This document shows, piece by piece, positions 26,175 to 34,832 of a stretch of DNA of 64,000 bases. This stretch comes from Methylocaldum sp035627495. GTDB taxonomy: Bacteria > Pseudomonadota > Gammaproteobacteria > Methylococcales > Methylococcaceae. The stretch is taken from assembly GCF_035627495.1 (NCBI RefSeq), contig NZ_DASPLO010000195.1, forward strand, positions 62,001 through 126,000, in the 5' to 3' direction. The notes under the pieces are model-generated. The model did no database searches. It saw only the letters and a list, made by a program, of their open reading frames with translations, and was not told where the DNA came from. The translations under genes and the position numbers were made by a program. The first letter of the stretch is position 1, and each line of letters begins with the position of its first letter.

Positions 26175-28475
26175 TTAAGTTGCGGATTCGGCCAGTGGCT
26201 CACCTTCGTAGGGTGCTGCATAGCCACATTCCTTGCGAGGGCAGATTTTTTCCGTGCCTCGCCGTTTTGTTACTTTGAGCGTCAGGATTGGCCAGGCGCA
26301 GTTAGGACAGGGCTCTGCGATGGGCGGATTCCAGACCGCGTAGTTGCAACTCGGATAGGTGTTGCAGGAGAAGAATAATTTTCCGAAGCGCGACTTCCGC
26401 TTGATCAACTGCCCCTTATTGCATTCAGGACAACGTACTCCGGTGTCCTCCGGTTTTTCGAGTGGCTCGATGTGTTTGCATTTGGGATAGGTGCTGCAGC
26501 CTATGAATTTCCCAAATCTACCGGTTTTGATCACCAATGGCGAGGCGCATGCCGGACAGAGCTTTCCTTCCACAATCTCCGGTGCCGGCGGCGCAGCTTC
26601 GCCGTTCATATTGCGGGTGTACTTGCACTCAGGGTAATTGGTGCAACCTATAAAGCGACCGTTACGCCCCAAACGGATGGAAAGTTGTCCACCGCATTCC
26701 GGGCACGCCTCGTCGAGCGATTCGTGCGTGACATCCGCACGTCTTAAGCTTTCATCCTTGGTGTCGATCAGTGACTTGAACGGCTGCCAAAAGTCCCGCA
26801 TCAGAGGAATCCAATTTCTTTCGCCGCGCGAAACGGCGTCCAGATCGTCCTCCAAATTGGCGGTGAAGTTGTAATCGACGTATTGGGTGAAGTGTTCCGT
26901 CAAGAATTTATTGACGATCCGCCCTACGTCGGTCGGATAAAACCGTTTGGTTTCCAGCACGACGTAATGACGCTGCTGTAGCGTTGAAATAATCGACGCG
27001 TAAGTTGAAGGGCGGCCGATGCCATATTCCTCCAAGGCCTTAACCAGGCTCGCTTCCGTGTAACGCGGTGGCGGTTCCGTGAAGTGCTGATCGGTGATGA
27101 TGTCGTTCAAGTCGACCCATGCACCCTCTTTGAGTACCGGCAAGAAGCTTTCATCGTTTTCGCTAGGGACATCGTCCTTGCCTTCAAGGTACACGCTCAT
27201 GAAGCCTGGATTCACCACTGTGGAGCCGGTTGCACGGAAAACCCCTTTCGTGCCGCAGGACAAATCAACCGAGACCGTTTTGATGGTGGCGTGAACCATC
27301 TGGCATGCAACGGTCCGTTTCCAGATTAGGTTGTAAAGCTTGTATTGCTCGGGGCTAAGATAGGGCTTAACCTGCTCTGGCAGCCGAAAAGCCGAAGTGG
27401 GCCGAATGGCCTCGTGGGCTTCTTGAGCGTTTTTGCTCTTCGTCTTGTAATGGGGGGGCTGCTTGGGTACGTTTTCGTCGCCGAATCGGGACGCGATAAG
27501 TTCGCGAAGTTCCTGCACCGCTTCGTTGGCGAGGTTGACCGAATCGGTACGCATGTACGTGATGAGTCCGGTGGTCTCACCGCCCAAATCGATGCCTTCA
27601 TAAAGCTGCTGAGCGATAGCCATGGTGCGCTTGGTGGTGAAACCCAGCTTGCGCGCCGCTTCCTGTTGCAACGTGGATGTGATGAACGGTGCCGCGGGAT
27701 TCCTCTTGCGCTCCTTCTCTTCGATCTTCACCACCTGAAGCTTGCCATTGGCTTCCGAAAGCAGTGCGTCTCTTGCTTGGCTCGCCTGTTCCTCATTGAG
27801 GATGCTAAATTGCTCCAGCTTAGCGCCATTCAGATTGATGAGCCGGGCACGGAACTTTTGGCCGTCGGCATCGAGATCGGCGTCGAGAGTCCAGTATTCC
27901 CGGATCGTGAAGTTTTCGATCTCGATTTCGCGCTCGACGATCATCCGCAGTGCCGGGCTTTGCACCCGTCCCGCCGAGAGGCCGCGCCGAATCTTCTTCC
28001 ATAACAAGGGCGACAGTTTAAAGCCGACCAAGTAGTCCAGCGCCCGGCGCGCCTGCTGCGCGTTGATTAGGTCGATGGAGAGCGCTTTGGGATTTTGAAT
28101 CGCTTCGAGAATGGCGCGTTTGGTGATTTCATGGAAAACGACACGGTGCACCGGTTTGTTGTCGAGTACCTGCCGGTTTTTCAGGATCTCGTAGATATGC
28201 CAAGAAATTGCCTCGCCTTCCCGGTCCGGGTCGGTCGCGAGGAACAGAGCGTTCGCTTTCTGAGCGGCCTTGGCGATGGTCTGTACGTGCTTCTCGTTTT
28301 TCTCGATGAGTTCATACTTCATCGAGAAATCATGATCGGGGTCTACTGCTCCTTCTTTGGGAACAAGGTCACGGACATGGCCATAGGACGCATAGACCTG
28401 AAAATCTCGGCCGAGATATTTTTCAATGGTCTTGGCTTTCGCCGGTGACTCAACAATGACCAGGTTTTGGCTCAT
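26175..28475 (-). CDS. topA: DNA topoisomerase I
   Basis: A 766-residue type IA topoisomerase that relaxes negative supercoils. The Toprim domain begins NLVIVESPAKAKTIEKYLG with DPDREGEAI. The active-site tyrosine is in GLITYMRTDSVNLA. Four C-terminal segments follow; three have the Cys4 zinc-ribbon pattern (CPECGGQLSIRLGRNGRFIGC, CPACASPLVIKTG, CPECNKGQLIKRKS), and the last (CPNCAWPIL) ends near RKECGYAAPYEG. Length and order match gammaproteobacterial TopA, though shorter than the E. coli enzyme. Confidence 0.97.
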   Translation of the reverse strand: MSQNLVIVESPAKAKTIEKYLGRDFQVYASYGHVRDLVPKEGAVDPDHDFSMKYELIEKNEKHVQTIAKAAQKANALFLATDPDREGEAISWHIYEILKNRQVLDNKPVHRVVFHEITKRAILEAIQNPKALSIDLINAQQARRALDYLVGFKLSPLLWKKIRRGLSAGRVQSPALRMIVEREIEIENFTIREYWTLDADLDADGQKFRARLINLNGAKLEQFSILNEEQASQARDALLSEANGKLQVVKIEEKERKRNPAAPFITSTLQQEAARKLGFTTKRTMAIAQQLYEGIDLGGETTGLITYMRTDSVNLANEAVQELRELIASRFGDENVPKQPPHYKTKSKNAQEAHEAIRPTSAFRLPEQVKPYLSPEQYKLYNLIWKRTVACQMVHATIKTVSVDLSCGTKGVFRATGSTVVNPGFMSVYLEGKDDVPSENDESFLPVLKEGAWVDLNDIITDQHFTEPPPRYTEASLVKALEEYGIGRPSTYASIISTLQQRHYVVLETKRFYPTDVGRIVNKFLTEHFTQYVDYNFTANLEDDLDAVSRGERNWIPLMRDFWQPFKSLIDTKDESLRRADVTHESLDEACPECGGQLSIRLGRNGRFIGCTNYPECKYTRNMNGEAAPPAPEIVEGKLCPACASPLVIKTGRFGKFIGCSTYPKCKHIEPLEKPEDTGVRCPECNKGQLIKRKSRFGKLFFSCNTYPSCNYAVWNPPIAEPCPNCAWPILTLKVTKRRGTEKICPRKECGYAAPYEGEPLAESAT

Positions 28476-28559
28476 CGAATTCTATAAGGTGCAAGCTATT
28501 CGTGTTAAGGACAATTCTCCGGTTTCTTCGGCAGAAAACATGGAGAAACGGGTGGCACA

Positions 28560-29027
28560 TCAATGCAGATAGTTGGGCAGGCTCTCGTAGACGAGATTTT
28601 CCATGCGCGCGAAGGCGAGTTCCTCGTTGGGCTGGCTGAAAAGTACCATAAGTACAACCCACTTTAGGTTTTCCAAAGAGATCGTTTCTTCGTTGAATGC
28701 CATGACACGGTCGATGACCAGTTCGCGGCTGGCCGGTGTAAGGATGCCGCTTTGCTCCAGAAATAGCAGGAGACCGCGGCATTCGGCATCGAGCTTGGCG
28801 ATCTCTTGGCCGGAAAAGATGCGAAACGCCGGCGAGGAAACAGGCTTGATCGCATTGTGCTCAGTTAATGATTCGAGCCATTCAAAGGCTTTGTTTACTT
28901 CGGTTTGCGGAAAACCCGCCTCTAAAAGCTCGGTGCGAATCATGTCGGGGTCTGGCGTTAGCTCGACATCATCATCCATATAGTTTTCGAAAAGATAAAT
29001 CAGGACATCGAATACATTTTCTTTCAT
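28560..29027 (-). CDS. smg: Smg family protein (DUF494)
   Basis: A 155-residue protein beginning MKENVFDVLIYLFENYMD, the family start. It has FSGQEIAKLDAECRGLLLFLEQSGIL and LENLKWVVLMVLFSQPNEE, both conserved in Smg. The function is not established. It is encoded between topA and dprA, its standard place in gammaproteobacteria, on the same strand as both. Confidence 0.92.
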   Translation of the reverse strand: MKENVFDVLIYLFENYMDDDVELTPDPDMIRTELLEAGFPQTEVNKAFEWLESLTEHNAIKPVSSPAFRIFSGQEIAKLDAECRGLLLFLEQSGILTPASRELVIDRVMAFNEETISLENLKWVVLMVLFSQPNEELAFARMENLVYESLPNYLH

Positions 29028-29068
29028 TGAGTGGTCTCAACTAAGGGATGGCGCAACGGCTAGGAAAT

Positions 29069-30181
29069 TCATTGGGTCCGGAAGTAGCATCCTCCGGGCG
29101 TAGAGGCAACTTGACCTTGCAGTTCCAACAATAAAAGCATCGAAACGATAGCTTCCGGCGTATTTCCTGTGGCTGCCACTAGAGTATCCACAGAGGTTGG
29201 GTCATACGCAATATATTTCAAGAGTTCCATATGAGGTTGATCGTCTTCCGCTTCAGTTTGAGGTGGAGGCTTGTAGGCTTGGACGGATAACTGCGCCTCA
29301 AATTCCTCGATAATATCGTCAACCGTTTGGACCAGCTTTACCCCATTCTTTATCAAGTCGTTGCATCCGCGGGAAAGCGGATTGTAAATCGAGCCGGGAA
29401 CGGCGAACACTTCACGCCCCTGTTCGGCCGCCAGGCGTGCGGTGATCAAGGAGCCCGACCGTGGGGCCGCTTCGACGACCAGGGTGCCTAAGGACAGGCC
29501 GCTGATGATGCGATTTCGGCGAGGGAAGTGATCGGCCTTGGGGCCGGTGCCGGGAGGAAATTCGGATACCAAGGCGCCGTTTCGCGCAATGATTTCATTA
29601 GCCAGACTTTGATGCTGGCGCGGATACACTTGATCCAAACCCGTGGCGGCAACGGCTATGGTGATACCGCCAGATTTAAGCGCTCCGGAATGTCCGGAAG
29701 CGTCGATTCCCAGCGCCAGCCCGCTGGTAACGGCAAACCCGGCCGAAACCAAGGCCGAAGCGATGTCACGCGCAATTCGTAAGCCCGATGGCGATGGATT
29801 TCGGCTCCCGACGATTGCAATCTGTCGGGAGGAAAGGGCGAGGATGTCTCCGTTAACGAAGATCAGCGGCGGCGGATCGGCTATTTCGCGTAATAGCGCT
29901 GGATATCGCGGATCGTGTAACGTTAGGCAAGCGCGGCCGGAGGCGCTCAGCCAGCGCAAATCGCTTTCCACTGTTTGCCAATCCGGATCGCGCAGATAGG
30001 CGATGGTTTTTTCTTTAAGACCCAAGGCGGCTAGGTCAGCCGCCTTGGTTTCGAACAGTATTCTCGGGGTGTGAAAGTGGGCGAGAATGGCGCAGAATCG
30101 TCGGCTTCCGATTAGCGGCGCCCGATGCAGCGCCAACCAGTAGCGCAGCTCTTCAGCGTTTTCCGGAGAAGCTACCGTCAA
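29069..30181 (-). CDS. dprA: DNA-processing protein DprA
   Basis: A 370-residue protein that loads RecA on incoming single-stranded DNA during transformation. It has an N-terminal helical part (LRYWLALHRAPLIGSRRF), then the Rossmann-like core with IAIVGSRNPSPSGLRIARD, SGLALGIDASGH, SEFPPGTGPKADHFPRRNRIISGLS and SGSLITARLAAEQGREVFAVPG. A C-terminal winged-helix domain (about 305-370) follows. The only start in range is TTG 30181, which overlaps the LysM gene stop, so translation is probably coupled. Confidence 0.95.
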   Translation of the reverse strand: MTVASPENAEELRYWLALHRAPLIGSRRFCAILAHFHTPRILFETKAADLAALGLKEKTIAYLRDPDWQTVESDLRWLSASGRACLTLHDPRYPALLREIADPPPLIFVNGDILALSSRQIAIVGSRNPSPSGLRIARDIASALVSAGFAVTSGLALGIDASGHSGALKSGGITIAVAATGLDQVYPRQHQSLANEIIARNGALVSEFPPGTGPKADHFPRRNRIISGLSLGTLVVEAAPRSGSLITARLAAEQGREVFAVPGSIYNPLSRGCNDLIKNGVKLVQTVDDIIEEFEAQLSVQAYKPPPQTEAEDDQPHMELLKYIAYDPTSVDTLVAATGNTPEAIVSMLLLLELQGQVASTPGGCYFRTQ

Positions 30182-31203
30182 GGGGTCTTAACAGTGTCGA
30201 ATACGTGTATCGCGCGGGTTGCGTTCATAACCAGCGCATAACTGACGCGCTCGTAGGGGCGGAAGATCATCAATAAGCCGGCTTTTTCGCTGGGCAGAGC
30301 TACGGTTTCACCGGCCCTTTGGCTGACGATATCCCGTACTGGGCGCCCGCTCTGATAAATATCAAGGACATGGCCGGTTTCCATGCCGTCGGCGGTTCCT
30401 TTGTCGACTACCACCACCTGGTATTGACCAATCTGTGAAACCCCGTCCACGACGCTGATGATATGCCCTTCGATGTTTTTCAGAGGAGCGTGCGGCTGGA
30501 AATAAAGCTCGATTCTTTCTTGCTCAACCGGCAAGAGCCGGTCGCCGATGATGGTTTCACGTTCGGCACGGGTCAAAAGCAGTGTCGCCGGGTCGCCCGT
30601 ACGCTCCAATTGAGTGTCGGCGACATAAAGCGCTTCATAGCCGAGAACATCGCCGGTAACGGAATCCTTGTAGGCTTGTCCCGGTCTAAGAACGGTAAAA
30701 GCCTGGTTGGTGCTGTCTTTAATGGCGCGCACGTAAATCCGGTCGCCGATGCCGCCGACGATATGTTCGCCGGCAAAATTCACAATATAAGGCGCTTCTT
30801 CTAACTCGCGTTCATTGACGACTTTTGGCCTGGTCAAAAACTGGCGAATCGCGTCCATCGGGATGAGAGGTACGGCCTGGGCAAGCGGGCTGACTCTAAC
30901 TTCCGGACTAAGGCGAATATCCGACGGCGTTTCGATTTGTAGACGCGGCTCGCCATTTACATAGCTTAGGGCAATGACGTCGCCCGGATAAATAAGTTGC
31001 GGATCACGGATTTCGGGATTGTTCTGCCAAATTTCCGGCCACTGCCAAGGTTTGTTCAAAAACTTGCCGGAAATGGCCCATAACGTATCCCCTTTGACTA
31101 CGATATACCGGTCCGGGTGATCCGGATTTAGCTGGATTTGATCGGCTAACGCAATGCCGCCGAGCAACCATAAACCAACACCGATAAGAATTCGAAGCGT
31201 CAT
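30178..31203 (-). CDS. Periplasmic LysM-domain protein
   Basis: A 341-residue exported protein. The signal peptide is residues 1-20 (cut after ALA). A LysM domain at about 32-82 (YIVVKGDTLWAISGKFLNKPWQWPEIWQNNPEI) binds peptidoglycan. The remaining ~250 residues form a conserved domain of unknown role found in this gammaproteobacterial gene beside dprA. CAGGAG lies before ATG 31203. It is divergent from def. Confidence 0.88.
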   Translation of the reverse strand: MTLRILIGVGLWLLGGIALADQIQLNPDHPDRYIVVKGDTLWAISGKFLNKPWQWPEIWQNNPEIRDPQLIYPGDVIALSYVNGEPRLQIETPSDIRLSPEVRVSPLAQAVPLIPMDAIRQFLTRPKVVNERELEEAPYIVNFAGEHIVGGIGDRIYVRAIKDSTNQAFTVLRPGQAYKDSVTGDVLGYEALYVADTQLERTGDPATLLLTRAERETIIGDRLLPVEQERIELYFQPHAPLKNIEGHIISVVDGVSQIGQYQVVVVDKGTADGMETGHVLDIYQSGRPVRDIVSQRAGETVALPSEKAGLLMIFRPYERVSYALVMNATRAIHVFDTVKTP

Positions 31204-31398
31204 CTTGTCTCCTGCTCGTCACGCATGGCGCCGCCATTCAGGTGGGGAAAGTGCCGGACCCGGCGTAAAAATGTGTTCGCAATAAGGCATGTGCAACTTT
31301 CAAAAAGAAATCGGGTCTGTAAGAAACGGCGTTCAAAGTCTAGTTGAATTTCGTTAGAATTCCATTGGCTTAGGTATTTAGCGTCCACGATATAAGTT

Positions 31399-31935
31399 AT
31401 GGCCATCTTAACCATTCTTGAATTTCCCGATGACCGGCTCCGCAAGAAGGCGGCTTCCGTGCAACTGGTCGATGAGTCGATCAAACGCCTTGTGGACGAC
31501 ATGTTCGAGACGATGTATGCCGCTCCTGGCGTAGGTCTTGCCGCAACGCAGGTCAATATCCAAAAACGCATTGTGGTAATCGATGTGTCCGAGGAAAAGG
31601 ATGCCCCGGTTTGCCTGATTAATCCGGAAATCGTGGAAAAAAATGGGAGCGAGGAAATGGATGAGGGTTGCTTGTCCGTTCCCGGCATTTTCGAAAAAGT
31701 GGCCCGTGCCGAAACGGTTAAGATTCGAGCGTTGGATCGCAACGGCGACCCGTTCGAACTCGAAGCCGATGGCCTTCTCGCGGTCTGTATCCAGCATGAG
31801 ATTGACCATTTGGATGGAAAGTTGTTCGTCGATTATCTCTCGCCATTGAAACGCCAGCTTGTCCGCAAGAAACTGAAAAAGGATCAACGGCAGCGGGCCG
31901 CGCAGCAGCCGCAGAAAGCACGGGCGGCGATCTGA
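31399..31935 (+). CDS. def: Peptide deformylase
   Basis: A 178-residue metalloenzyme that removes the N-formyl group from new proteins. All three motifs are present: GVGLAATQ, EGCLSVPG (Cys ligand) and HEIDHLDG (two His ligands and the catalytic Glu). The C-terminal tail is rich in Lys, Arg and Gln. It is the first gene of the def-fmt-rsmB group and is divergent from the LysM gene. Confidence 0.97.
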   Translation: MAILTILEFPDDRLRKKAASVQLVDESIKRLVDDMFETMYAAPGVGLAATQVNIQKRIVVIDVSEEKDAPVCLINPEIVEKNGSEEMDEGCLSVPGIFEKVARAETVKIRALDRNGDPFELEADGLLAVCIQHEIDHLDGKLFVDYLSPLKRQLVRKKLKKDQRQRAAQQPQKARAAI

Positions 31936-31964
31936 TTTTAAATCTCCCGATACTTTTGGGAGTA

Positions 31965-32002
31965 GGGTTCGCTCCAGGCGGAGCGAATCCTTCTTTTGTT
32001 TT
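31965..32002 (+). terminator. Hairpin with T-rich tail after def
   Basis: GGGTTCGCTCC pairs with GGAGCGAATCC (one G-T pair) around the loop AGGC, followed by TTCTTTTGTTTT. A smaller hairpin (CTCCC/GGGAG) precedes it. It may reduce read-through from def into fmt. Confidence 0.6.
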
Positions 32003-32056
32003 GCGTAACAGCATGTGGTCAGGCTGTTGCGTCGTGGCAATTCACCATTTCCGCTT

Positions 32057-32980
32057 ATGAAAATCGTTTTTGCCGGTACGCCGGAGTTTGCCGTTCCTAC
32101 CCTGCGGATGCTTTTAAACGGGTCGCATGAGGTATGCGCGGTCTATACTCAGCCTGATCGCCCGGCGGGGCGAGGACAGAAGCTCACGGCAAGCCCGGTC
32201 AAACAATTGGCGCAGTGTCATGGCATTCCCATTTTTCAGCCAACGACTTTGAAGGACCCCGAGGAGCAGGAGCGACTTCGGTCGCATAAAGCGGATTTGA
32301 TGGTGGTGGTTGCCTATGGACTCATTTTGCCTAAGATTGTCCTGGAGATTCCCCGGCTAGGCTGCGTCAACGTTCATGCTTCGTTGCTGCCCCGTTGGCG
32401 TGGCGCGGCGCCCATTCAACGGGCCGTTCTCGCCGGCGATGAAGTGACCGGTATTACTGTTATGGCGGTGGAGTCGCGCCTGGATGCCGGTCCTATGTTG
32501 CATAAGAAGAGCTGTAAAATCGCGCCCTTGGAAACCGCTGGAGAGTTGCATGATCGCCTGGCCCGGCTTGGCGCGGAAGCACTTGCGGAGGCTTTGCCCG
32601 GCATCGAGGCGGAGACGGTGCGGCCCGAAGTTCAGGACGAAACGCAGGTTACTTATGCAGCAAAGCTCGAAAAGTATGAGGCTCGGTTAGATTGGACGAT
32701 GGCGGCTATAGATTTGGAGCGCCGGGTCAGAGCATTCAATCCCTGGCCGGTGGCTGAAACGCTTTACCGAGGAGAAATATTACGGGTTTGGCTGGCCGAA
32801 AGCTTGAACGAGCCTGTTACGGCCGAGCCGGGAACGGTTCTGGATCGTGAGAAGACGTTGGATATCGCTACCGGTAGCGGAGTGCTTCGACTGCTGGAAG
32901 TTCAGCTACCGGGAGGAAAGCGGATGCCGGCGCAGGCGTTTCTGAACGCCCATTCGGTTAAATCGGAACGTTTCACTTGA
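32057..32980 (+). CDS. fmt: Methionyl-tRNA formyltransferase
   Basis: A 307-residue enzyme that formylates initiator Met-tRNA. ATG 32057 begins MKIVFAGTPEFAVPTL; a frame from 32015 adds 14 unrelated residues. The catalytic region HASLLPRWRGAAPIQRA and the DAGPML segment are present, and the C-terminal tRNA-binding domain covers about 208-307. The rsmB start overlaps its stop by one base, so the two are translationally coupled. Confidence 0.96.
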   Translation: MKIVFAGTPEFAVPTLRMLLNGSHEVCAVYTQPDRPAGRGQKLTASPVKQLAQCHGIPIFQPTTLKDPEEQERLRSHKADLMVVVAYGLILPKIVLEIPRLGCVNVHASLLPRWRGAAPIQRAVLAGDEVTGITVMAVESRLDAGPMLHKKSCKIAPLETAGELHDRLARLGAEALAEALPGIEAETVRPEVQDETQVTYAAKLEKYEARLDWTMAAIDLERRVRAFNPWPVAETLYRGEILRVWLAESLNEPVTAEPGTVLDREKTLDIATGSGVLRLLEVQLPGGKRMPAQAFLNAHSVKSERFT

Positions 32981-34275
32981 TGGTGTCGAATTCACGCGAG
33001 CTGGCGGCGGATGTGCTCGTTCAAGTAGTAGGAGAGCGTAGAACGCTTACGCACGCGCTCGAAACCGTTCTGCCTAAAATTCCCCGAGACAATGACCGCG
33101 CTTTCGTGCAGGCCATGTGCTATGGCGTGTTGCGCTGGTATTGGCGGCTGGACTATCTGCTTAGGCTCCTGACGCGAAAGCCCATCAAGGATCTTGATCT
33201 TCGGATGTTGGCGCTGTTGGGTTTGTATCAGCTTAAGTACACTCGGGTTAAGCCCCATGCTGCGGTAGCTGAGACGGTATCGGCGGTACGGCGGAAAACC
33301 TGGGCGAAGCCGTTATTAAACGGAATTCTACGTACGTATCTTCGGGAACAATCGACGCTGGAGGCTCGGATAGAGGAAAACAAGACCGTTTCGGAAGCTC
33401 ATCCGGAATGGTTGGTTTCGGAAATACAACGAGACTGGCCGGATCAGTACATCGAGGTTCTACGGCAAAACAACGTCGCTCCCCCTCTGGTTTTGCGGGT
33501 AAACCGCTTAATGCTCTCTAGGGCCGCCTATTTGGAGCAACTAGCGCAGGCTGGAATTTCAGCCCATCCTTCCCCTGTATGCGAAAGCGCCGTGATCCTC
33601 GAAAGCCCGGTGCCGGTGGAAAGTTTGCCGGGGTTCGCCAAGGGATGGATATCCGTGCAAGACGGCGCGGCCCAGTTGGCCGCGCCGCTCTTGGAGCTGA
33701 AGCCCGGTTTGCGAGTGCTCGATGTTTGTGCGGCCCCGGGCGGCAAGTTAATGCATATCCTTGAAACCTGTCCTGATTCAAAGGAAGTGGTCGCGATTGA
33801 TATTTCTCCTGAGCGAATTACCAGGATTCACGAAAATCTTGCGCGTGCCGGTCTGAATGCCAAGGTATTGACCGCCGATGCCGCAGATCCGAAAAGTTGG
33901 TGGGACGGGCAGGCTTTTGACCGCATTTTGTTAGATGCGCCTTGTTCCGCCACCGGGGTCATACGCCGTCATCCGGACATTAAGGTGTTACGTACGTCGG
34001 GTGACATCCTGGCATTGGAGGATATACAGCGGCGGATTTTGGACGCGGTCTGGTCTATGCTGGCACCAGGCGGGTTGTTGCTTTACGCTACATGTTCTAT
34101 TTTGCGGCAAGAAAACGAAGTGAGAATCGCCGACTTCCTCGAGACCCATTCCGACGCGCGAGAAATGCCCATTGAGGCGACTTGGGGGGTATCCGTAAAT
34201 CATGGTCGGCAGATACTGACCGGCGAGCAGGGGATGGATGGTTTTTATTACGCCCGCATAGCGAAATCCTGCTAG
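32980..34275 (+). CDS. rsmB: 16S rRNA m5C967 methyltransferase
   Basis: A 431-residue enzyme. The N-terminal NusB-like RNA-binding domain covers about 1-135. The C-terminal SAM-dependent domain has DVCAAPGGKLMHILE, LLDAPCSATGVIRRHPD and the catalytic cysteine in YATCSILRQENE. ATG 32980 overlaps the fmt stop; a TTG one codon earlier is less likely. Its own stop overlaps the GTG of the next gene. Confidence 0.95.
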   Translation: MVSNSRELAADVLVQVVGERRTLTHALETVLPKIPRDNDRAFVQAMCYGVLRWYWRLDYLLRLLTRKPIKDLDLRMLALLGLYQLKYTRVKPHAAVAETVSAVRRKTWAKPLLNGILRTYLREQSTLEARIEENKTVSEAHPEWLVSEIQRDWPDQYIEVLRQNNVAPPLVLRVNRLMLSRAAYLEQLAQAGISAHPSPVCESAVILESPVPVESLPGFAKGWISVQDGAAQLAAPLLELKPGLRVLDVCAAPGGKLMHILETCPDSKEVVAIDISPERITRIHENLARAGLNAKVLTADAADPKSWWDGQAFDRILLDAPCSATGVIRRHPDIKVLRTSGDILALEDIQRRILDAVWSMLAPGGLLLYATCSILRQENEVRIADFLETHSDAREMPIEATWGVSVNHGRQILTGEQGMDGFYYARIAKSC

Positions 34276-34832
34276 TGCTCCGCCGCCTGAATCAATGGAG
34301 CTTTCTTATCGGCCTTTTACTGGCCTTCGATGCATCTTGCGCCGATTATGGATTTCGAATCATACGTGCCGAACTCGTGCCTTCCGAGGCCAACTACGTA
34401 TTGAACGCGGACATCGATTACCGCTTCAGCGAGTCCGCCATCGAGGCCCTCAGGCATGGAGTTCCCCTGACTTTGGTTGTCCGCCTCAAGATCAAGCGCC
34501 AGCGCAGTTATTGGTTGGACGAGACGATTTGGAGCGAACTCCGGAAGTTCCGGATTCTTTATCATCCCTTGGGCAAATCGTTCCAGATCATCCACGAGGG
34601 CGGAAACACCGAAAGTTTTGCGAGCTTAACGGCCTTGCTGGACGCCATGGGCGCGATCCGTGGCTGGTCGGCATTGCCGGCGGATCGCATCGTCAAGGAC
34701 AATAGCTACGAAGCGAGCCTGTTGGTGGATTTAGACATCGAGTCGTTGCCGCTTCCTTTGCGTCCGATCGCCTACGTTTCTCCTAGCTGGTATCTCGGGA
34801 GCTCCTGGTACCGATGGCGCGTCGCAGATTAA
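34275..34832 (+). CDS. DUF4390 exported protein
   Basis: A 185-residue protein. GTG 34275 overlaps the rsmB stop by one base and gives a clean signal peptide (WSFLIGLLLAFDASCA, cut near residue 21); the longer frame from 34182 does not. The body begins DYGFRIIRAELVPSEANYVLNADIDYRFSE, typical of DUF4390. The function is unknown. It regularly sits between rsmB and ntrY, and overlaps ntrY by 19 bp, so it may act with the NtrY sensor in the periplasm. Confidence 0.8.
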   Translation: MLRRLNQWSFLIGLLLAFDASCADYGFRIIRAELVPSEANYVLNADIDYRFSESAIEALRHGVPLTLVVRLKIKRQRSYWLDETIWSELRKFRILYHPLGKSFQIIHEGGNTESFASLTALLDAMGAIRGWSALPADRIVKDNSYEASLLVDLDIESLPLPLRPIAYVSPSWYLGSSWYRWRVAD